Counted from the first letter of the stretch, positions 1 to 15,400 are shown. The stretch: 64,000 nt of DNA from Polytrichum commune (GCA_950295325.1 OX485809.1:29760001-29824000); one strand, 5' to 3'. The notes: generated by a model not told the origin, from the sequence alone. Numbers and translations are program-made.

Positions 1-11
1 CACCACTACAA

Positions 12-895
12 TCCTACCTCTTTAATACAACACTCAGTAATACAACAACCTTGATATTAATTATGTTACAATATTGTAAACCAAACTTTCTAGTTAGAAT
101 ATACCTCTATAATATGACTATGACATTGTTAATACGACACTCATGGACCCCCAAAATGTCATATTACAGAGGTAATCAATGCATATATGGCAAGTCCTAC
201 ATTGATATAAGTACATACTTGATACTAAATATATGTAACTTTCACATATGAAATGTGGACACTATTCAAAATGCTATGTTTCTGAACATTTTGAACTCAA
301 TACTTGTTAGAATGCTTTGATTTGCATATTTTTGGAAAACTCTTGAAATGTCACTTCTTTTGGTGGTAGTTTTATCCAATTCCGAGTTGTGTTGGCAAAA
401 TTATGAGCATTTGAAGGCATGTTACAATTTCGCAGTTGACTTCTAGACAATGATTTAGTTATGCAAATTCTGAGGTAAAATATGATCTGCTCATCCTCAT
501 CTACACATTGTTGAAAAACTATTGGAATTGCACTACTTTTGGTGGTAGTTTTGCTAATTATGAGTTGTATTGGCAAACTTATAACCATTTGAAGGTTGGT
601 TGAGTTTTAGAAGTTGATTTCAAGTAGAAGCTTATATATATATTGCTAATACAAAGCGGCAACATCAATAGACTATTGATTCCTTCTTCAAGTTCACATA
701 GATTTCATGAGAGAAATTTGCATAATTGTAAAGACATTCAAAAGAATTTTTATTTTGTATATGTGGTAGAATATCTCATGTGTGTTCTTGTTGTTATGAC
801 AAAGAGGTCCAATTTGTCATATTATTGATTATGTGACACCTCCATAATATGACGGTTTTCTCATTTCCCAAATGTGTCATATTACAGAGGTAGGA
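12..895. mobile_element. pogo-like (Tc1/mariner) terminal-repeat cluster
   Basis: The block at 12-31 (TCCTACCTCTTTAATACAAC) is an inverted match, with three differences, of the block at 876-895. An inner pair, TACCTCTATAATATGAC at 102-118 and its near-perfect complement at 158-174, encloses only 73 bp. A further CCTCCATAATATGAC lies at 839-853. 'CCTCTATAATATGAC' type ends are typical of plant and animal pogo-like elements. No transposase frame is visible inside, so these are non-autonomous or nested copies. Exact borders and the TA target duplication are not certain. Confidence 0.55.
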
Positions 896-2857
896 CCATA
901 GAACATGGAGGCGCGTGCCATCATGAAATCTAAGTTAGGACTTCTTTTAGCTTTTTTTTGGGCTTGGTCGCATTCTTCTTTGGCACGACTTAGCACCACC
1001 TACGCCGTTTATGGTACTTACAGCCGCTTTACACCACAGTGGAGAAGTCCACCGGTCATGCATTCTAGAGGAATTCTTAAATTTGATTGGCCGAGAGTGA
1101 CACTCTTGTCCGGTGGTGGTTTACACTACGGCCAAGAGTCCTTTGGTGAAGAACTTTGTACATGGATGAAAAAATGACATGGCTGCCAACGTGGCGACAC
1201 TTTTTTGAAGGGAATTTATCCGGAGGTCAAGTTTCTTGGGCAACCTCAAATCCTCGGACAAGAAACTTGGCCTCCAAAGAACTCCAACTTGAATAAAATA
1301 TATTTTTCTTAGAGAAATTTGAAACTTTTGATTGAAAGCATGCCATGTTCAAAACCTATTGAGGCGGCCGGTTCTTCCTTTTTCATTTCGATGCTCTCTT
1401 GCTTGGTTGTAGAGGCAAGTTGGAGGTTCGTGTGTGAGAAATTTGTGTGTAGATTGTTTTTTGCAAGATGGCTAGTAACTCGCATCTTCTGTTTATTTTT
1501 AGCCAAGATGAGGACTACCTAGGTAGTGAGAATTTTTTCTAACATCCAAGTCAATTTCCAACTATTGCCTTTAGATCTTACAATCCGAATCCTTCTTCAA
1601 CTAGTAGAAACCTTGTTCGAGAGTTTGAACAATGTGAAGACCATATATATGCTGGAGGAAAAGAAGTAGATGAAGGGAGTGTCATGCAAAATTGTAGAAC
1701 CTTCAGCCAGATCTACACACAAAAAGAGAGATATAGTAGGAAAGAAGAAAGTCCCGATAAAGAAGAGAGCTATAAAGGTCAAGGTGGAAGAAGAAGAAGA
1801 AAAAAAGTAGTGGTTGAACGGCAAAGTTGAGCATTTGATTGCGCTTCGAGAGGAAATGCAACATAAGTTTAAGAAGAATGCAAAAAAACAAGGTATGTCT
1901 TCCATCTATTTGAAAAAAAATTCAAATATTGTTTTGCTATATAGTAGATGTTTTTAGCAAAAGGCATATACATTTTGATGCCTTTGCCTTTGCCTTTGCT
2001 TTTGCTCGTAGGTGAAGAAAGCCGGAGTTATGTGTCCTTTCTTTTTCCCCCCATTTGGTTTTCAAATCAAATGGAGTTTCAATTTGGCAAAACAACGCCA
2101 TTAAGCATCGTTCAAAGTTTTATCCCTATATTTGATCGACCAATTTTTCTTTTTTTTCTTTGATGCTAAAACATCCATGCATTGATTTTATATTCATCCT
2201 ACATTATCCAAGCATGAGCTCCCTTAAATATTTCAAGGCCATTTTCGAAGGTTTAGGACTTGTTTTTAAGCATTTTAACATGCTCCAACACATCATAATT
2301 CATAGTGCTTTAATGTTAGACTTTATTTTAAGCAATAATTTATATATGGGTTTGACTTCAAACATAAATGTTGACTGCAATTCCTAGATTTCATCGTATT
2401 GATGAAGTATGTTAAAAGTTGTTTATTATTATTTTCAAGTCGTAAAAGGATGTCAAACTTGCCAATTCGGCATCCAAAAATGATAAGCGTGAATATGAAT
2501 TTTATGATTATTTGGATTAGTGGTGACATCAAGTTGGCTCTGTAATGAAGCATGTAAATCAACTATAATGGATAGTACAAATGTTGATGCATAAGATAAT
2601 TGTAAGGATGCAAGTCAAAATATATTTTAGAATATACAAATAGAATGCATCTCTCAATCCAAACTATCATCAACTTCAATGAAAAACAAATTTCACAATC
2701 AAGCTTTATTATACTTTGAAAAGATAGTAGACAATAGAATTCCAATGTTGGACAACTTTGCTAACACCAATAAATTATTGCAGAAGGTAGATCATCAAAG
2801 AAATCGGCTCATTGACGAGCTCCAATCTTCTTCTAAATCAATGCTAGTGTATACTAG

Positions 2858-2895
<38 letters not shown>

Positions 2896-3339
2896 TATTC
2901 CATGTAATAGATTTTTGCCAACATCAGATGAATTTGGATAGCCTCTTTTAATATATTTTTTAATATTCTTGTCACAGTACTCTTGTTTCAACAACCTTTC
3001 GTTCGGACTGTAAAATGTTCTAATTATTTGTATTATTCTCTATAGTGTCATTGAATTCTATTTGCACCTCTTGATTTTGTATCATCCTAATCTCAACTAT
3101 GTCTGCTTTTAGAACACGTAATGTATCCACGTTCTTGAGGTTAATAAATGATTCTAATGATGTTCTTTTCATATTTTTTATCTGTTTTTTTCGTCCAATT
3201 CAAGTAAAAAAAGTTCATCATATATGATATACAAGTTGTAAAGGCATAAACAAGATGTAACAATACCTGAGATAGTTCATAATAACATATCAATCATCTT
3301 CAATAATATTTTTCATCTCCCCTTTAAGATGTCAAATGC
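896..3339. other. Intergenic, no supported gene
   Basis: Short open frames only, none with a recognisable domain. A (TA)n microsatellite of about 32 bp lies at 2860-2892. The frame at 905-1177 begins with a hydrophobic stretch but has no homologue I recognise. Confidence 0.6.
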
Positions 3340-4150
3340 ACGTTCAACTGCCATTTACGTGTGTCATTAAATAAAATTCTAGTATTATTTTAATGTTAAG
3401 AGACATGTTTTTTCTACCTTGAAAAGTGAATAAAACCATGGATGTATTGGATATGCAGCATCCCCCAATGAGTTTATGTGGTAAAAATATTTCATTCATA
3501 TATTTCCTTTCAATTTCTGATTTTTGGAATAATGACCAATTAGGTATACTTCTAGGCCAACCAAAATCGTAATTCCAAAATTTGCATTTAAAATCCACGA
3601 CACCTTGAAGTAAAATTGAATAGAATCTCTTTCTATAATAATATTAAGTAGGATCTATGTTTGGAGTAGTAATTGAAATGTGGCTACTATCTACTGCCCC
3701 TAGGATGTATAAAATTCCATACAATTTTTTAAATTTTGCAGCTATTTGCTTCATCCTTCATAATGTTGGTCTGTAAAAAACCAAGGGCGCCAACAACTTT
3801 TTAAAATCCCTCACAAGTATGTCTAACAATGATTAAAGCATTAGGCCTTGATATAGCATATAAATATGCAAATGACTGGAAAGTATCATTAGAACCCAAT
3901 CGATGCAATGAAATTGAAATTGAAATTTCTATTGGAATACGAGGTCTAAGCTTTGTATATTTTTTGTTCAAAATGAATCCAAGCAAATGACATAAATATA
4001 TAAGTGTAGGCCTACTTACCCATAGACGGTCTTGAAATAATATTTTATTAATAGATCCAAAAAGACATTGTGACACATATTTACATGGTCGATTAAATTT
4101 CCACACCACCCTCTCTTTGCTCCCAAATAAAAGAGATGTCATCATCATAA
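3340..4150 (-). pseudogene. Decayed PIF/Harbinger transposase
   Basis: Read on the minus strand from about 4148 downward, the frame gives the N-terminal part of a HARBI1/PIF transposase: a 'F-x-D-R-L-W-V-S-R-P-T' segment, 'R-I-P-I-E' and 'L-G-S-N-D-T-F-Q-S-F'. The first catalytic Asp motif is readable as G-A-V-D-S-S-H-I near 3680-3700. The block before the second Asp reads F-G-W-P-R-S-I-P-N, where the family has G-W-P-G-S-x-H-D, so the second catalytic Asp is lost. An extra G in a run near 3464-3470 shifts the frame, after which the third motif (G-D-A-A-Y-P) is readable in another frame. Broken by frameshift and substitution, hence a pseudogene. No terminal inverted repeats were located. Confidence 0.75.
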
Positions 4151-7100
4151 TTATATATTATGATGATAGATGACAATTTGTTAAACCGTCATAACTTAAA
4201 CAATAATGTCCTTAAGTACCATAAATATTCCAAGAGAAACTAGAATGTTCTATCTTTGATTGTCCATAATGAAAGATCAATGTACGAGAGAATTTAAGGA
4301 TGATGGTCAAGAATAATGTATGTATTATATAGTGGAGAAGAATAATGCTTCCTACAATGCATATGGGATTCTCTTTGTTCATACCTAAAAGACCAAAACT
4401 ATGTTCTCCAAAGATCCCTCAAAATTTGTCTTACAAGTATAAAGAGCAAAACCGGGAAAGAAAATACATGCCACTTAACTTCCATCTGCATGATCTTGTT
4501 TTGAATTTTTGAACACATCGATGGAATTTTTTTGGAATTTTTTAACCACATGGATTAGAAGATTATCACAATTAAAGTAAAGACAATTAAATTTTTGGAC
4601 CCTTTTTTACAAGATCATGAAAGAAATTCTAAAACATTGTCATATATATTTTATTTTGATCAATATAATTTTTTCAAATCTCAATACAATGGTCCTTTAG
4701 GGGGTAAGGTTTCTACTATGGTTGGCTATGACCATTTTGTAAAGTTGTCTAGTGGACTACTTCTCTTGGTGAAGTTGTCCAATACACTTCTCTTCTAGGT
4801 GGTTACACTACGACTGGTCAAGACTTCTTAAGGGATTTTTTAAAATTATCTTTTCATCTCCTCTGGCATGCCATCCCTCGCCTCAAATAACCATGTCTAG
4901 GGCTAAAATTCTTGACGGACTGGTTGAACTTCGCTCCTCCACCCTTAGTGTCACATGCATAATAGTGTCACTTACCCTATTTTGAGGCGTATGGTAAGCT
5001 ACACCAATGACCAACAACTTCAGCATTAGTGTCACCTCATGACACTTGACTTTCAAGTGCATATATTAACACGAGTATGTTCAATAATGCTATGAGGTGT
5101 ATGCATATGTTACACAATGGTGTACAAATTTGACTGAAAGTGTACACAAATGGCACTTGGCATTAGTATGCACAAGTATATTTTCCTCTTGCATACTAAG
5201 ATGTAAACACATGGCTCTTGCCATTAGTATGCTCAGAAATTGTTTTTTTCTTGCATACTAAATTGCAAAACTATCACCTCAAGTATCCCAATGTGCTATG
5301 CTAAAATTCATTATGTAAATAACTTTTCATATAATTTTCTTTCAATTTCGTTGATGAATAATATCATATCGACAACTAACAGAAGTGATATGTTATGACC
5401 TCTAGGCATCTAGTTTAGGCCCTTTGCAAATAGTGTACGTGACACTAAATACGATAAACGGTATAGAGCTTGAGGGGTTCTCACCAATCCAATCTAAAAG
5501 TTGGAGACTGTCCCGTCACCTTTCACACAAAACTTGGAGGGCCTAACTAACCAAGAGTATTTGAATGGATGAAAAGAAAAAGGATATTGCTAGGTTATAG
5601 TAGAACTAAGAAAACTTTTACACTTTTCTCAAACTAATTATTTTTCGCATTGCCATATGAGTTGACTGCGTATGATATGTCAAATCATCTTGGTAAACAT
5701 CATGATTCTCCAAGGATTCTTTCTAAATTAAAGACAAATTGTATAGGAATGATGCTACCTATATTTTTACACTTATTTATTATATTCAATATCATTTATT
5801 ATACGAAGTCATGAAGTGCTATACAATTTCTTTCTAGATTTTATTTTAACAAATCAAGCACAAATAGGTATCCAACAAAGCTCATGAAAGGGTGCGTTTA
5901 CATTAGGGTCTAGTCCTCATTCAAGAAACTTGGGTCCAAAGCACCCCGTAACAGACCCTATTTCCATATTCAAAATTTGGAACAAAGTTTGAAGATTGGT
6001 TTCTCAAACTAGTATGAGTATTTTCTTGAGTGAGGACTACCGAGATTCTTCATTTTAACAACATTATCATATTATATAATATGTTTGTACATATTAAAAA
6101 AAAAATGAGAAGTTAGGGCATGTCCTTTGCGTGCATTATATAGTGTTTTAAGTTTCACACCATCACAAGTACAACAACTTGGAGGAGCCAAATTACTTAC
6201 TTTTGAATGTTCATGTTATCATCTTTATTTCCAAGGAAACCCTATATCTTTGTAGTTTAGTGCTATATTTCTTTGAAATGTCAAAAGTTGTCTCTAAGTT
6301 TTTAATGCCAAGGATCCTTGCATATAATATGGGAGTTGCCATCCCAATGTAAGTTGGGCCATGGAAGTTGATGATTAATTTGGTCTATGATTTCCCACCT
6401 TGGTTTGTATTCTATTGCATGCCATGGAACCCTGTTTGCTTCAACAATAATAATATCAACAAATCATTTTATTTTTTTTGAATTTTATAAAAGTTGATTT
6501 GTCATTGGAATTAGCATCAAAGACATAGAATTAGTTCAAAGAAAATTAGTGGGGTAGAAGTAATTGTAAACCCAATAGAAGACATCTTTCTAGTTGGTAT
6601 GGACATCTTTTGTGGTTGTGTACACTTGTACACAAGAAGACCCCCTCGATCTACTACTAAGATAGGTTCTTATCGGCTTGGTAATGTGTTATACATTCAT
6701 GGCATTCTCAATCAAGAACTATTGGATGGTATCCGGATATCCACAAGGTATATCCTATGAAGATTTTTTTGTATTGTATCTTAGATTATTTCGATGCGGA
6801 TGGAATCTTCTAGTGCCGGTTTAGGATGTAGGCTCCGCATACTTGACTAGGTACAAGCTAGGGACGTACCCTAAACCCCAAATAAGTCCACCCCACACTA
6901 GTGATATAGGGTTAGGTTTTCCGGCACGGTTCATTTGACACATCGTCATCTAGGACCTATCAAAGACATAACTTTGTTGTTGATGTGACAGACATTCACT
7001 AGCAAGATAGATAAAAACTCCGGTCCTCTATCGAGGCCGGCGTGAATAGAGTGTTTGTTCGTCTTGGCAAAGAGCCAATGCCCATATTCACTAGCAACAT

Positions 7101-9459
7101 ATGAGTCTTAGGCAGTCATCCTACGTTGATGAAGAAATCATGCAAATCTACCATGTAGATATACTTGAATATTTTCCAGCAACGCAACACTAAGTTTTTT
7201 AATAATGCATGACAATTGCCCAAGATTCATATGTTTGTAGTGCTTCGACGTAAAATGCAATCTTGTTGATGGGTCAAGTAGGTTGTGTCGAAAATACCCC
7301 CCTTCTCATATTAGTGCCAATGAGCCACAAGAACATTATGTTAGGAGCTTTAGCAGTTGAATTCTAAGATGATGAGTGGGAAAAAGAGCTGTGTGATTGT
7401 TGGACTTCATTTTGCACTTGCATTATACGTACGAGGACCCACAAATTACATGGAGCTGCAATGGCATCCGATGGGTATTAATCATCCTCCATTGTTATAT
7501 GCCATACCATTACTAAGCCTCATGCTCCCTCACCCTTCTAAATAAAGAAGATTTCATGTTCCATGGGGACCTTGCCGCAACATAGACTTAGACCATCGTT
7601 TTTTAAGAATCAAAACATGTTTATTCCGGACCCTTGGTTGTATTGTTCTCTTGCATAGGGTAGGTTTAACAACGTTATCGCTAAGCTTGAGAGTCCTAAT
7701 TCATACACCATCCAAATCAATTGTCCCAATAAACTAGAACTAGTGACAATTGAACAACAATTTTAGATAGACTAAAATCCCAAAGTCAATAGAAATGATA
7801 TGGAATTCACAATGACATTTGAGGGGATAAAATTTGAAGTTCACTCTTATTAAGGTGTTGTGAGGTCTCCTCAAAGAGATGTACTACTAGCCTTATAAAA
7901 TCACCTGCTTTTGGGTGCAAAATGGTTCAATCTTCTCCTTAAACACATGTTGCTAGTGGTCATATCAGAATTGATACAACGGCTCATTGGTTGCGATAAC
8001 TAAAGAATTACCCTAGAAGTAATATAATGTTGAAATTTATATTGACATGTTTATTTTTTCTTACTACTAACCTCTCAAGAAGTTAACCCTTAACGTCCCA
8101 GAGTGTATTGTAGTTTCATTAGATCATCTAAAAAGTAAGCTTTGTGTAGCTCATTTTTTATTGTACTAAAAAAAAAAGTTGTTGCTAATGAAATCACATC
8201 AATACGGTAGCAATATTTAGTAAATTTTATGATTCATTTATAATCATTAAACTTCAATCAATTGCAATAAATACATGCAATAAAATTATAGTCCAAACTT
8301 TCAAGCTTATGTTAAGAATAACTATACACCTTCAGGTAAGAAAAAGACTCCCTAGAAAATTGATAATTTTCAATCAAATTAACATGAAGTCTCTATATAT
8401 AGCAATATATCAACAAAGGAACATGTTAATACATTCTTGACTTTAAAATTTTCTTGTGAATAATCATATTTTTTTATTGGAATGGGAACATCGCCATTGG
8501 CAAGAAATTTTCATGAGGAACACAACAACACCTATTGTGACCTTCCTAGCACCTTCCTTAAGCCATTCATAAGCCCAAAATGGGCCTCTTAGAAAGTTGA
8601 GGGTTAAGGGTTAATCACTGAATAGGAGAAATAAGAAGAGGACGGCAAACACTTTAAGAGGAGAACTGAGGTGATGTCAACTATAAGATGAATAATTTAC
8701 ACCTTTATATTTTGTTGCACCTACTTTTGTAGTTTTTGGGTATTGGTGTTAATCTGGATATACAGTAAAGTAGGAAATTATAATATTATTATAAGGGCCA
8801 GAAGGACTACAGTACTTGAACTCATTGCCTCACAGAGCTAATGTCAACCAACCAACATTATCCATATCGGGCCACCTCCATGACCAATCAAGGTCATGAA
8901 GAATCTTGATAACTAAATTGTAAGATGATAAAAGTTCATTAAATGCACTGCATTGGCCTCCTTCCTGGAATTTTACAATATTATAGTATAATTATCATGA
9001 ACTAAATGAATTTAATTCATGATATTCTACTGGGGCATATCCCAGGAGATATGCGTTATGGGTTTTGAGTGATTATTATTATGGCCACATCGAATTGCAT
9101 TTCACTTGTTAAAAAAAGAAAAATCAATAAGTCTTGGTGAGGGAACAGTTATCAACCTTTTGATGTTGAGCTAATGAGGATCCACTAAACTACCAAATTC
9201 TCTAAACCTTGAGAGTTTTCAACAAGCAGCCCCCATGCTAACTTGTAAAGTGAATCCTAGTGAATCTCTTAGGGCCAACAATATAATCTCCATCACTCCA
9301 CAAGCATAACCATTGCTCAGAGAATCAAATAGGAAACAAGCATAATTGCGTAGTGTAAAGGATAATATCCTTGTATATTAATTTTCTCCTGTAAGTTTAA
9401 TATTGTGTACTAATGAATACTTTAACTTCTACGGGTTCCGCAAATACAATGTAGAAGCT
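4151..9459. other. Intergenic, AT-rich, no supported gene
   Basis: About 5.3 kb with no long open frame and no recognisable domain. An inverted pair, around 5911-5930 and 6033-6052 (TAGTCCTCATTCAAGAAAC and a near complement), suggests a small degenerate foldback element. The 3' untranslated region of the minus-strand gene at 9460-17335 probably lies in the last few hundred bases. Confidence 0.5.
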
Positions 9460-12400
9460 TTACTGAAATACAAAGTCAGGAATGGCCAACTGCTCTCGTG
9501 GTACATATCTGAAAAGCTCTTGCAACCTTTCTACATAAACCACCTTCTTCCAGACCTGCAATGCAACACAGATCAAAACACTAGTTAAGAACCCCGTCTT
9601 GATTAATACCCCATACATGGACTAGTTAAGAACTCCATATGTCCATGTATGGGGTTAACCCCGCAGTTGTGTTTCACTAGGATCTAGTTTGTAAAATCAG
9701 AGCCAGAGTTGGAACTACTAACAAGCAAAACAACATTTAAAGCTCCGGTCTTGGTTTTACCTTCGGCAAATTTGAAGGAACATTCTGGTGTTTTGAAGTC
9801 AACCAATACTAGTTTGAGAGAAATTACTAAAAAAGGAAGAAAAAAAGATTAGAAGGAAGTTGCAGGTGTCCAACCTCAGGCTCCACCAGCAGCTGCAATG
9901 CAAAGACTGTGACCCTCAGACGAAGAGTTGGATGCAAAATGTAAATTGCCTGCCAACACAAAGTCATCTCAAGGGTCAGCATGTATGGTGAAAAATATTG
10001 TATAAAATTTCTGCAAAGAAAAAGTGTTACTGGGGGAGACCAAGACACCAACCTTAAACAATGGTTAGATATTCTCTTACAACTAAGACTACTACCAGTC
10101 ACTCTAAAGATCAAGGCGAGAGCTCATTGGTTGGGATAGCCAAAAAATGAATCCTCAACACCCACTCACCACTAACCACTTTGTGCACACCAAGAGTGCA
10201 CAGCTGCTCTATAAAAATCAATCACAATTTGATTTTTGTCACTTTGATCTCATTCTTATGGCATTGGACTTGTACAAGATTTGCTGATTAAGTGGATTTC
10301 TTCCCGGACTTTATTGCACATCAGAAGAGACCAAATATCCTGGAAGTAACTGTCATAGGCTTGGTCTACCGTAAAGTATTGGCAAGAAGATACCACTAAT
10401 TTAAGTCTTTGGCACAGATTTGGTCTTGATAACTTCCAACCAAAAAGCTGTGGAGTTGACAATATAAAGATTATGAAATCTACCAGATAACTTTTTTTGC
10501 ATTGCATCAGCATATCACAGGAAGAAAGCTACATCATGTAAAATAGTCAGCTGGATCTACTGTACATGACACTTGTGCTTTAAAAGATTTCTCAATCCAG
10601 GTCTTTTGTACAGCTGTACTCACATGAAGATTATGTTCATGCCTTCGGCCTAGAATTTGATGAATGCGCTTCACCAATCCCAAGTCAGGCTGCCTAGTAG
10701 CATACCAACACAACCAACAAATTGCTGTGAGTATAAACCCTCTTTATGAATTAAGATATTTAGAGAAGACCACTGAATGTCTTAGACCAAACATGAAAAA
10801 ATCAACAGAAGTTACTTGACAATCAGACAACACATTGCCAACCCATGCAACCTTAAAAACATGAAGCATCAGTGTTTCTTAATCTAACAAATGTAGAGGA
10901 GCCTTGGGAAGGTTGGTCTGAGGAACTCACAATTGAAGTGTAGCTGCTGAATGGAAATACACAATACTATAAGGTCTACTGATCAGAGGCTCAAACTCCT
11001 GCATTAAAGAGGACATCCACAGCAAAATAAGATAGTCAACATTCGGCAGTGACATATATGGCCTTGCCACATATGTTGAGGTATGTAGAAGTATGCAGAT
11101 TGCTTAACAATCAATAGTCCCAATTTGTTCCAATAAATGATAATCATACAAGACCAACATCTATTATAAGAAGAAAAAATCAAAGGATTGAGACCGACCT
11201 TCACAACATAAAGGACAAAGCGCTCCAAATCAAGACAACGAAGGAGAAAATGGGCCCCCACAACAACCATTACTGGCCGGCCATCTATATCAACCCCACC
11301 CCGATACCTGCACAGTGATGTACTTACTGCATCAATACACAAAAGAATAATAGTTCACTTTTATAAAAAAGCAATTAAAACACTTTAGAGATATAAGAAT
11401 AACCCAAACTCTCATTTTACGCTAAAACGAGTTTGGCCCTCAATGAACCAATAGGTTGCTCTTCATTCAAATTCAAAAACTGTCCCCGAGTATACACTAC
11501 AAGTGGAAAGAAAATACTGATATTGTATGCAAAACAACCACTGAAAAATCATCAGGGACAAACTCCAAACAAAAAGTCCCTTTCAGTTACACAATAACTC
11601 CTATTACCCATCACTCTACAATCACAGCATCATTCCACATCTGGTTAAAGCACAAAAGCTTTGATAGAAAGTTATTCGTGACATGTGAGGAGAAAAGGAC
11701 TCACAAGATTTTCATTTCCGCAATTTCAGTAAGATTCATAGCATTTGCTCGTGCAAGGAACCGCCCATGAAGTGAATTCTGCTCCGTGGCTGAAAGTGCA
11801 GGAGCACCTATACCACCAAGACCTAGAAATCTGCCCCAAGCCCAACCAGACTGCGCTTGTTCTGCTATTTCTCGCTGCTCTTTCCGTCTTTGGTCAGGAT
11901 CACGTGTCATTGACATGAAACCTGGATCAACTAACCCATTAAAAGACTCCCCCCTGCAATTGTAGGCATTGACATGACCCAGTGAGGATACTTAGGGGTT
12001 TTCTCGCTGGCAATAATACAAGCAAACATTTCAAAGTATGTAATCTGTAAAAATTATTTGACAAAGGGAATAACAAAACCTCAAATTCTACAAAGGTTAT
12101 ACCTAGACTGTCTGGAATCTTGATGATTATATAAGGTTTCAAAGCTAGGATTATTATATCAAAGATGAACCCTAAACCTTATGATAGTTTTCAAAGTTTG
12201 TTGAACTAGGTACTCTCCAGCAATATGGCAGCTTTGTCCATATGCATTTGAATTTAAGCAGATATATCATAAGAATAGGCTCTAACATTATAGAATCTCC
12301 GTATTAAAATTTGAGGAGGTCACTCACATGCCCCCAAAACATTGCAAGGACTGATATTTTGAAATCTCCTATACTTCACCTTTTGATGGATTTTACATGG

Positions 12401-15400
12401 TCAACAGGAGAAGTGTTTCCCAACATGTGGGGTGTGCCTGTTGGAGGTGTGCCTGTAGTCCCAGGCAAAGCTGCTATTCTGATCTTCCTCTCAGTAATGA
12501 CTGTTTCCCCGTTCTCATCTCCTACATCAACTGGCAGCTTTGTGGCAGCAGTCTCCTCCTCATACTTGTACCTTGGGAAATACAAAGGAAGTAACCTGCA
12601 AGACTTGGAAAGGTCAGCTCCTATTCCACCAAAGTCAAATAGAGTTATCTTATAACTCAAAGGGACTTTCATTCAGGAGTTGGTCCCTACAATTTTCCAT
12701 TGGTTGGTTTGCATAAAAGATCAGTAATTTCTTCTCACTTGTGGTGCATGCTCTGGAGGTACTGCTAGAAAGTGGATGAAGAGCAACCTATCAGTTTATT
12801 GAGGGCCAGACTTGATTCAGCACCTCTTGGCATGCTAAAACGAGTTCAACCCTCAATAAACCAATATAGAATGTTCTTTATTCAAACCTCCACACTACCT
12901 CCAAGTATACCCCACAAACTTACCGAACATGAAAGGTATTGTATATAAAACTACCAACTCCCAAACTAAAAGTCATGGTGAGTTAGAAGAGAACTCTAAT
13001 CTAATATAGTGATCTGGTGTCCTTCACTGGAATCATGAAGAGGGTTAATGTGCATGTCAAATAAATGAAAGAGGTCCTTTCAGGAAGACTCATTACTGAA
13101 TTTTCCATCAGGGCTCTGTTTCAAAATTTCCTGCTGTTTGGTGAATTTGCAGGACAGTTGCAAAATGGAAGTCACATAGCAGTCAAATAACATCAGCACA
13201 TTGGAGAGTGGCTGAAATAGCAGGTACCCATAACGTTTCAACCAAACAAATGAAAGACTGAAATTCCCCTTTCGCAATGCCTTGACCACCACTTTTCAAA
13301 CTTTAAAAGTGCCTGTGTCTGCTAAACTAACCTTTTATATATTTCTGTGTCTGTGGCAGATGATGAGCAAAAAACAACAGCATTAATCTTATCCTTGTGC
13401 TTCTCCAAGAAACGCCTCACTGTCCCTGATTTCCAAGTTGCAAGTAGCTTCAGAATCATGGACAAAATAAGTTGGTAAGAAACACACCAGACGTGAATAT
13501 AAATTCCATGACCAAGGAAAACCATTTCTATGGGGCACTTACGAATGGCCACATGTGCAGCAGGTTCTCTTGGATAGCCTTTGGATTCTGTGTAGATGCA
13601 CCCTAGTGCAATGCTGTAGACAAAAGGAAATCCACTCTTAAATGAACTGCATATCATTATAGAGCATTAAACATAGACAACAGAACCCTGATAGCACAAA
13701 TATTTCCATTTCTCTGAAAATGGGTGAATATTGTTAAGAGCTTTTGATATTTTGTCTAAGTACTTGCTATTGCAGTCTCCAAGATGTTGCAGATGATGCT
13801 CACAATTAAATCCTCACATTTCCATCCTCATTGTTCAAATTGTATGCACATGTGTGTGCATTTGTTGTCCCAAGACCAAGTTGTCAAGACGTACTGAAAG
13901 GGTTTAAATTGATCACATAGCTGATTTCCAAGTGTGGAAGTGGTTTCAAAACAGCCAAATTTTATCCAGTATCCCTACCTTTGCAGGCCATGCTCAACTA
14001 GAAGCTCCAAGCACGACCGGTAGCAATGACTCAGGGCATTCTCAGCAGCTGTGTGATACCGAACTGCATATCTGGGCCCAACCGTATGAATCACACGCCT
14101 GCACAGCATCATATTGTCACATTACCCCAGTGGCTTCAAAGAATATCAGGTTGCAAGAAACTGGATCATAGTTGAGAATCCATGTAATAACATACTTTGA
14201 CTGCCTATTTAGGTTCCAATGCAAATGGAATGATTCTTAGGTGATCCAGATAACCTAAGAATGATTCCATTGGAAGCTCACCTCATCAATTGAATCTTCA
14301 TAGACAGAAGACAACTTTGTGTGCGAAGATAGACAACAATGAGGTATTGACTAATGAGAGCTTGCCACTTGAATTTGTTCAGTATTCATGCATGTACTCA
14401 AGGACCTTGAACCTTGAAAATTTTATTCTTGGAGCTAGAATAGAAAGAGAATATACTCACACCTGCTTTAAAATGCTATTTTAGATGGTGCTAGTATTGA
14501 CAGGTGGTGTACCTTGCAGGTAAATCATAGCCATTTGTTACCTTTGCCATTCCAGTTCGGCATCCTCCCTGTATGGCAAGTAGGAATCATTCAGCCTTAA
14601 CATTCACCCCACACTTGATCAGCTGAAATAAAATTAGGTTCAACTATCATTGAATTTTACTTTGCTGAAATGCATACTGGAGACTGGTACTGGGAAGACT
14701 TCCAGGGAACAATGTAAACACTGATCATATCATCAGACTCCAAAATCACAAGTACTATTGAGAAAGTTCACAAATTAATAATCAAGGGGTAAGAGGTCCC
14801 TTTCACCATGGAATTCTTGAATCTAAAAGACTATTCAGATCAACTTTGAGAAGCCAGAGCATACCAGAGTTGCACACTCCTCTGCAAGCTCGGGTCCAGC
14901 AGCTGAGTGTAAGCCAGGACTACTGTGTGCTTCATCCAGATTCTGTAGACCAGGTTTTTAGTGTCAATACTGTCTTCAAAGTGGCAACGTCAATGCTTAG
15001 AGTGATGAAGTCACCAATTTAGGCTGGTTTCTAATAGCAACATCCCGCCAGTATATTGAAAGAACCAGAGTGAAAACAACAGACCTCATTGGAAGAGTTG
15101 ACGACAGCATCAACCTCTAAGGCCCATGGAGTTCCTCGCCACAAGTACAGTTTTGCATTGACGTCATGGTCAAGGGCAAACTTCGAGGTGTTTCCAACAT
15201 TTGTCTCTCCATTCTCGGATCCTGTCAGCAGCATTAACCCAACCATCACCAAGAAGAGTCATAAGGTATGGACCTCCCTTCTTGGCATAGAAGTGGTATG
15301 TACTTCATCTTAAGGGTGGAGTTCTAGTTCAGATAGCTAGAATTCTTAGTCTAGTCCCTTTCACACGGAACCTTACTCATTACATACCACTTCCAGGCAT

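Noticed and set aside
905-1177. Small secreted protein with a signal-like N-terminus
   Set aside because: No homologue recognised, no codon or context support, next to transposon ends.
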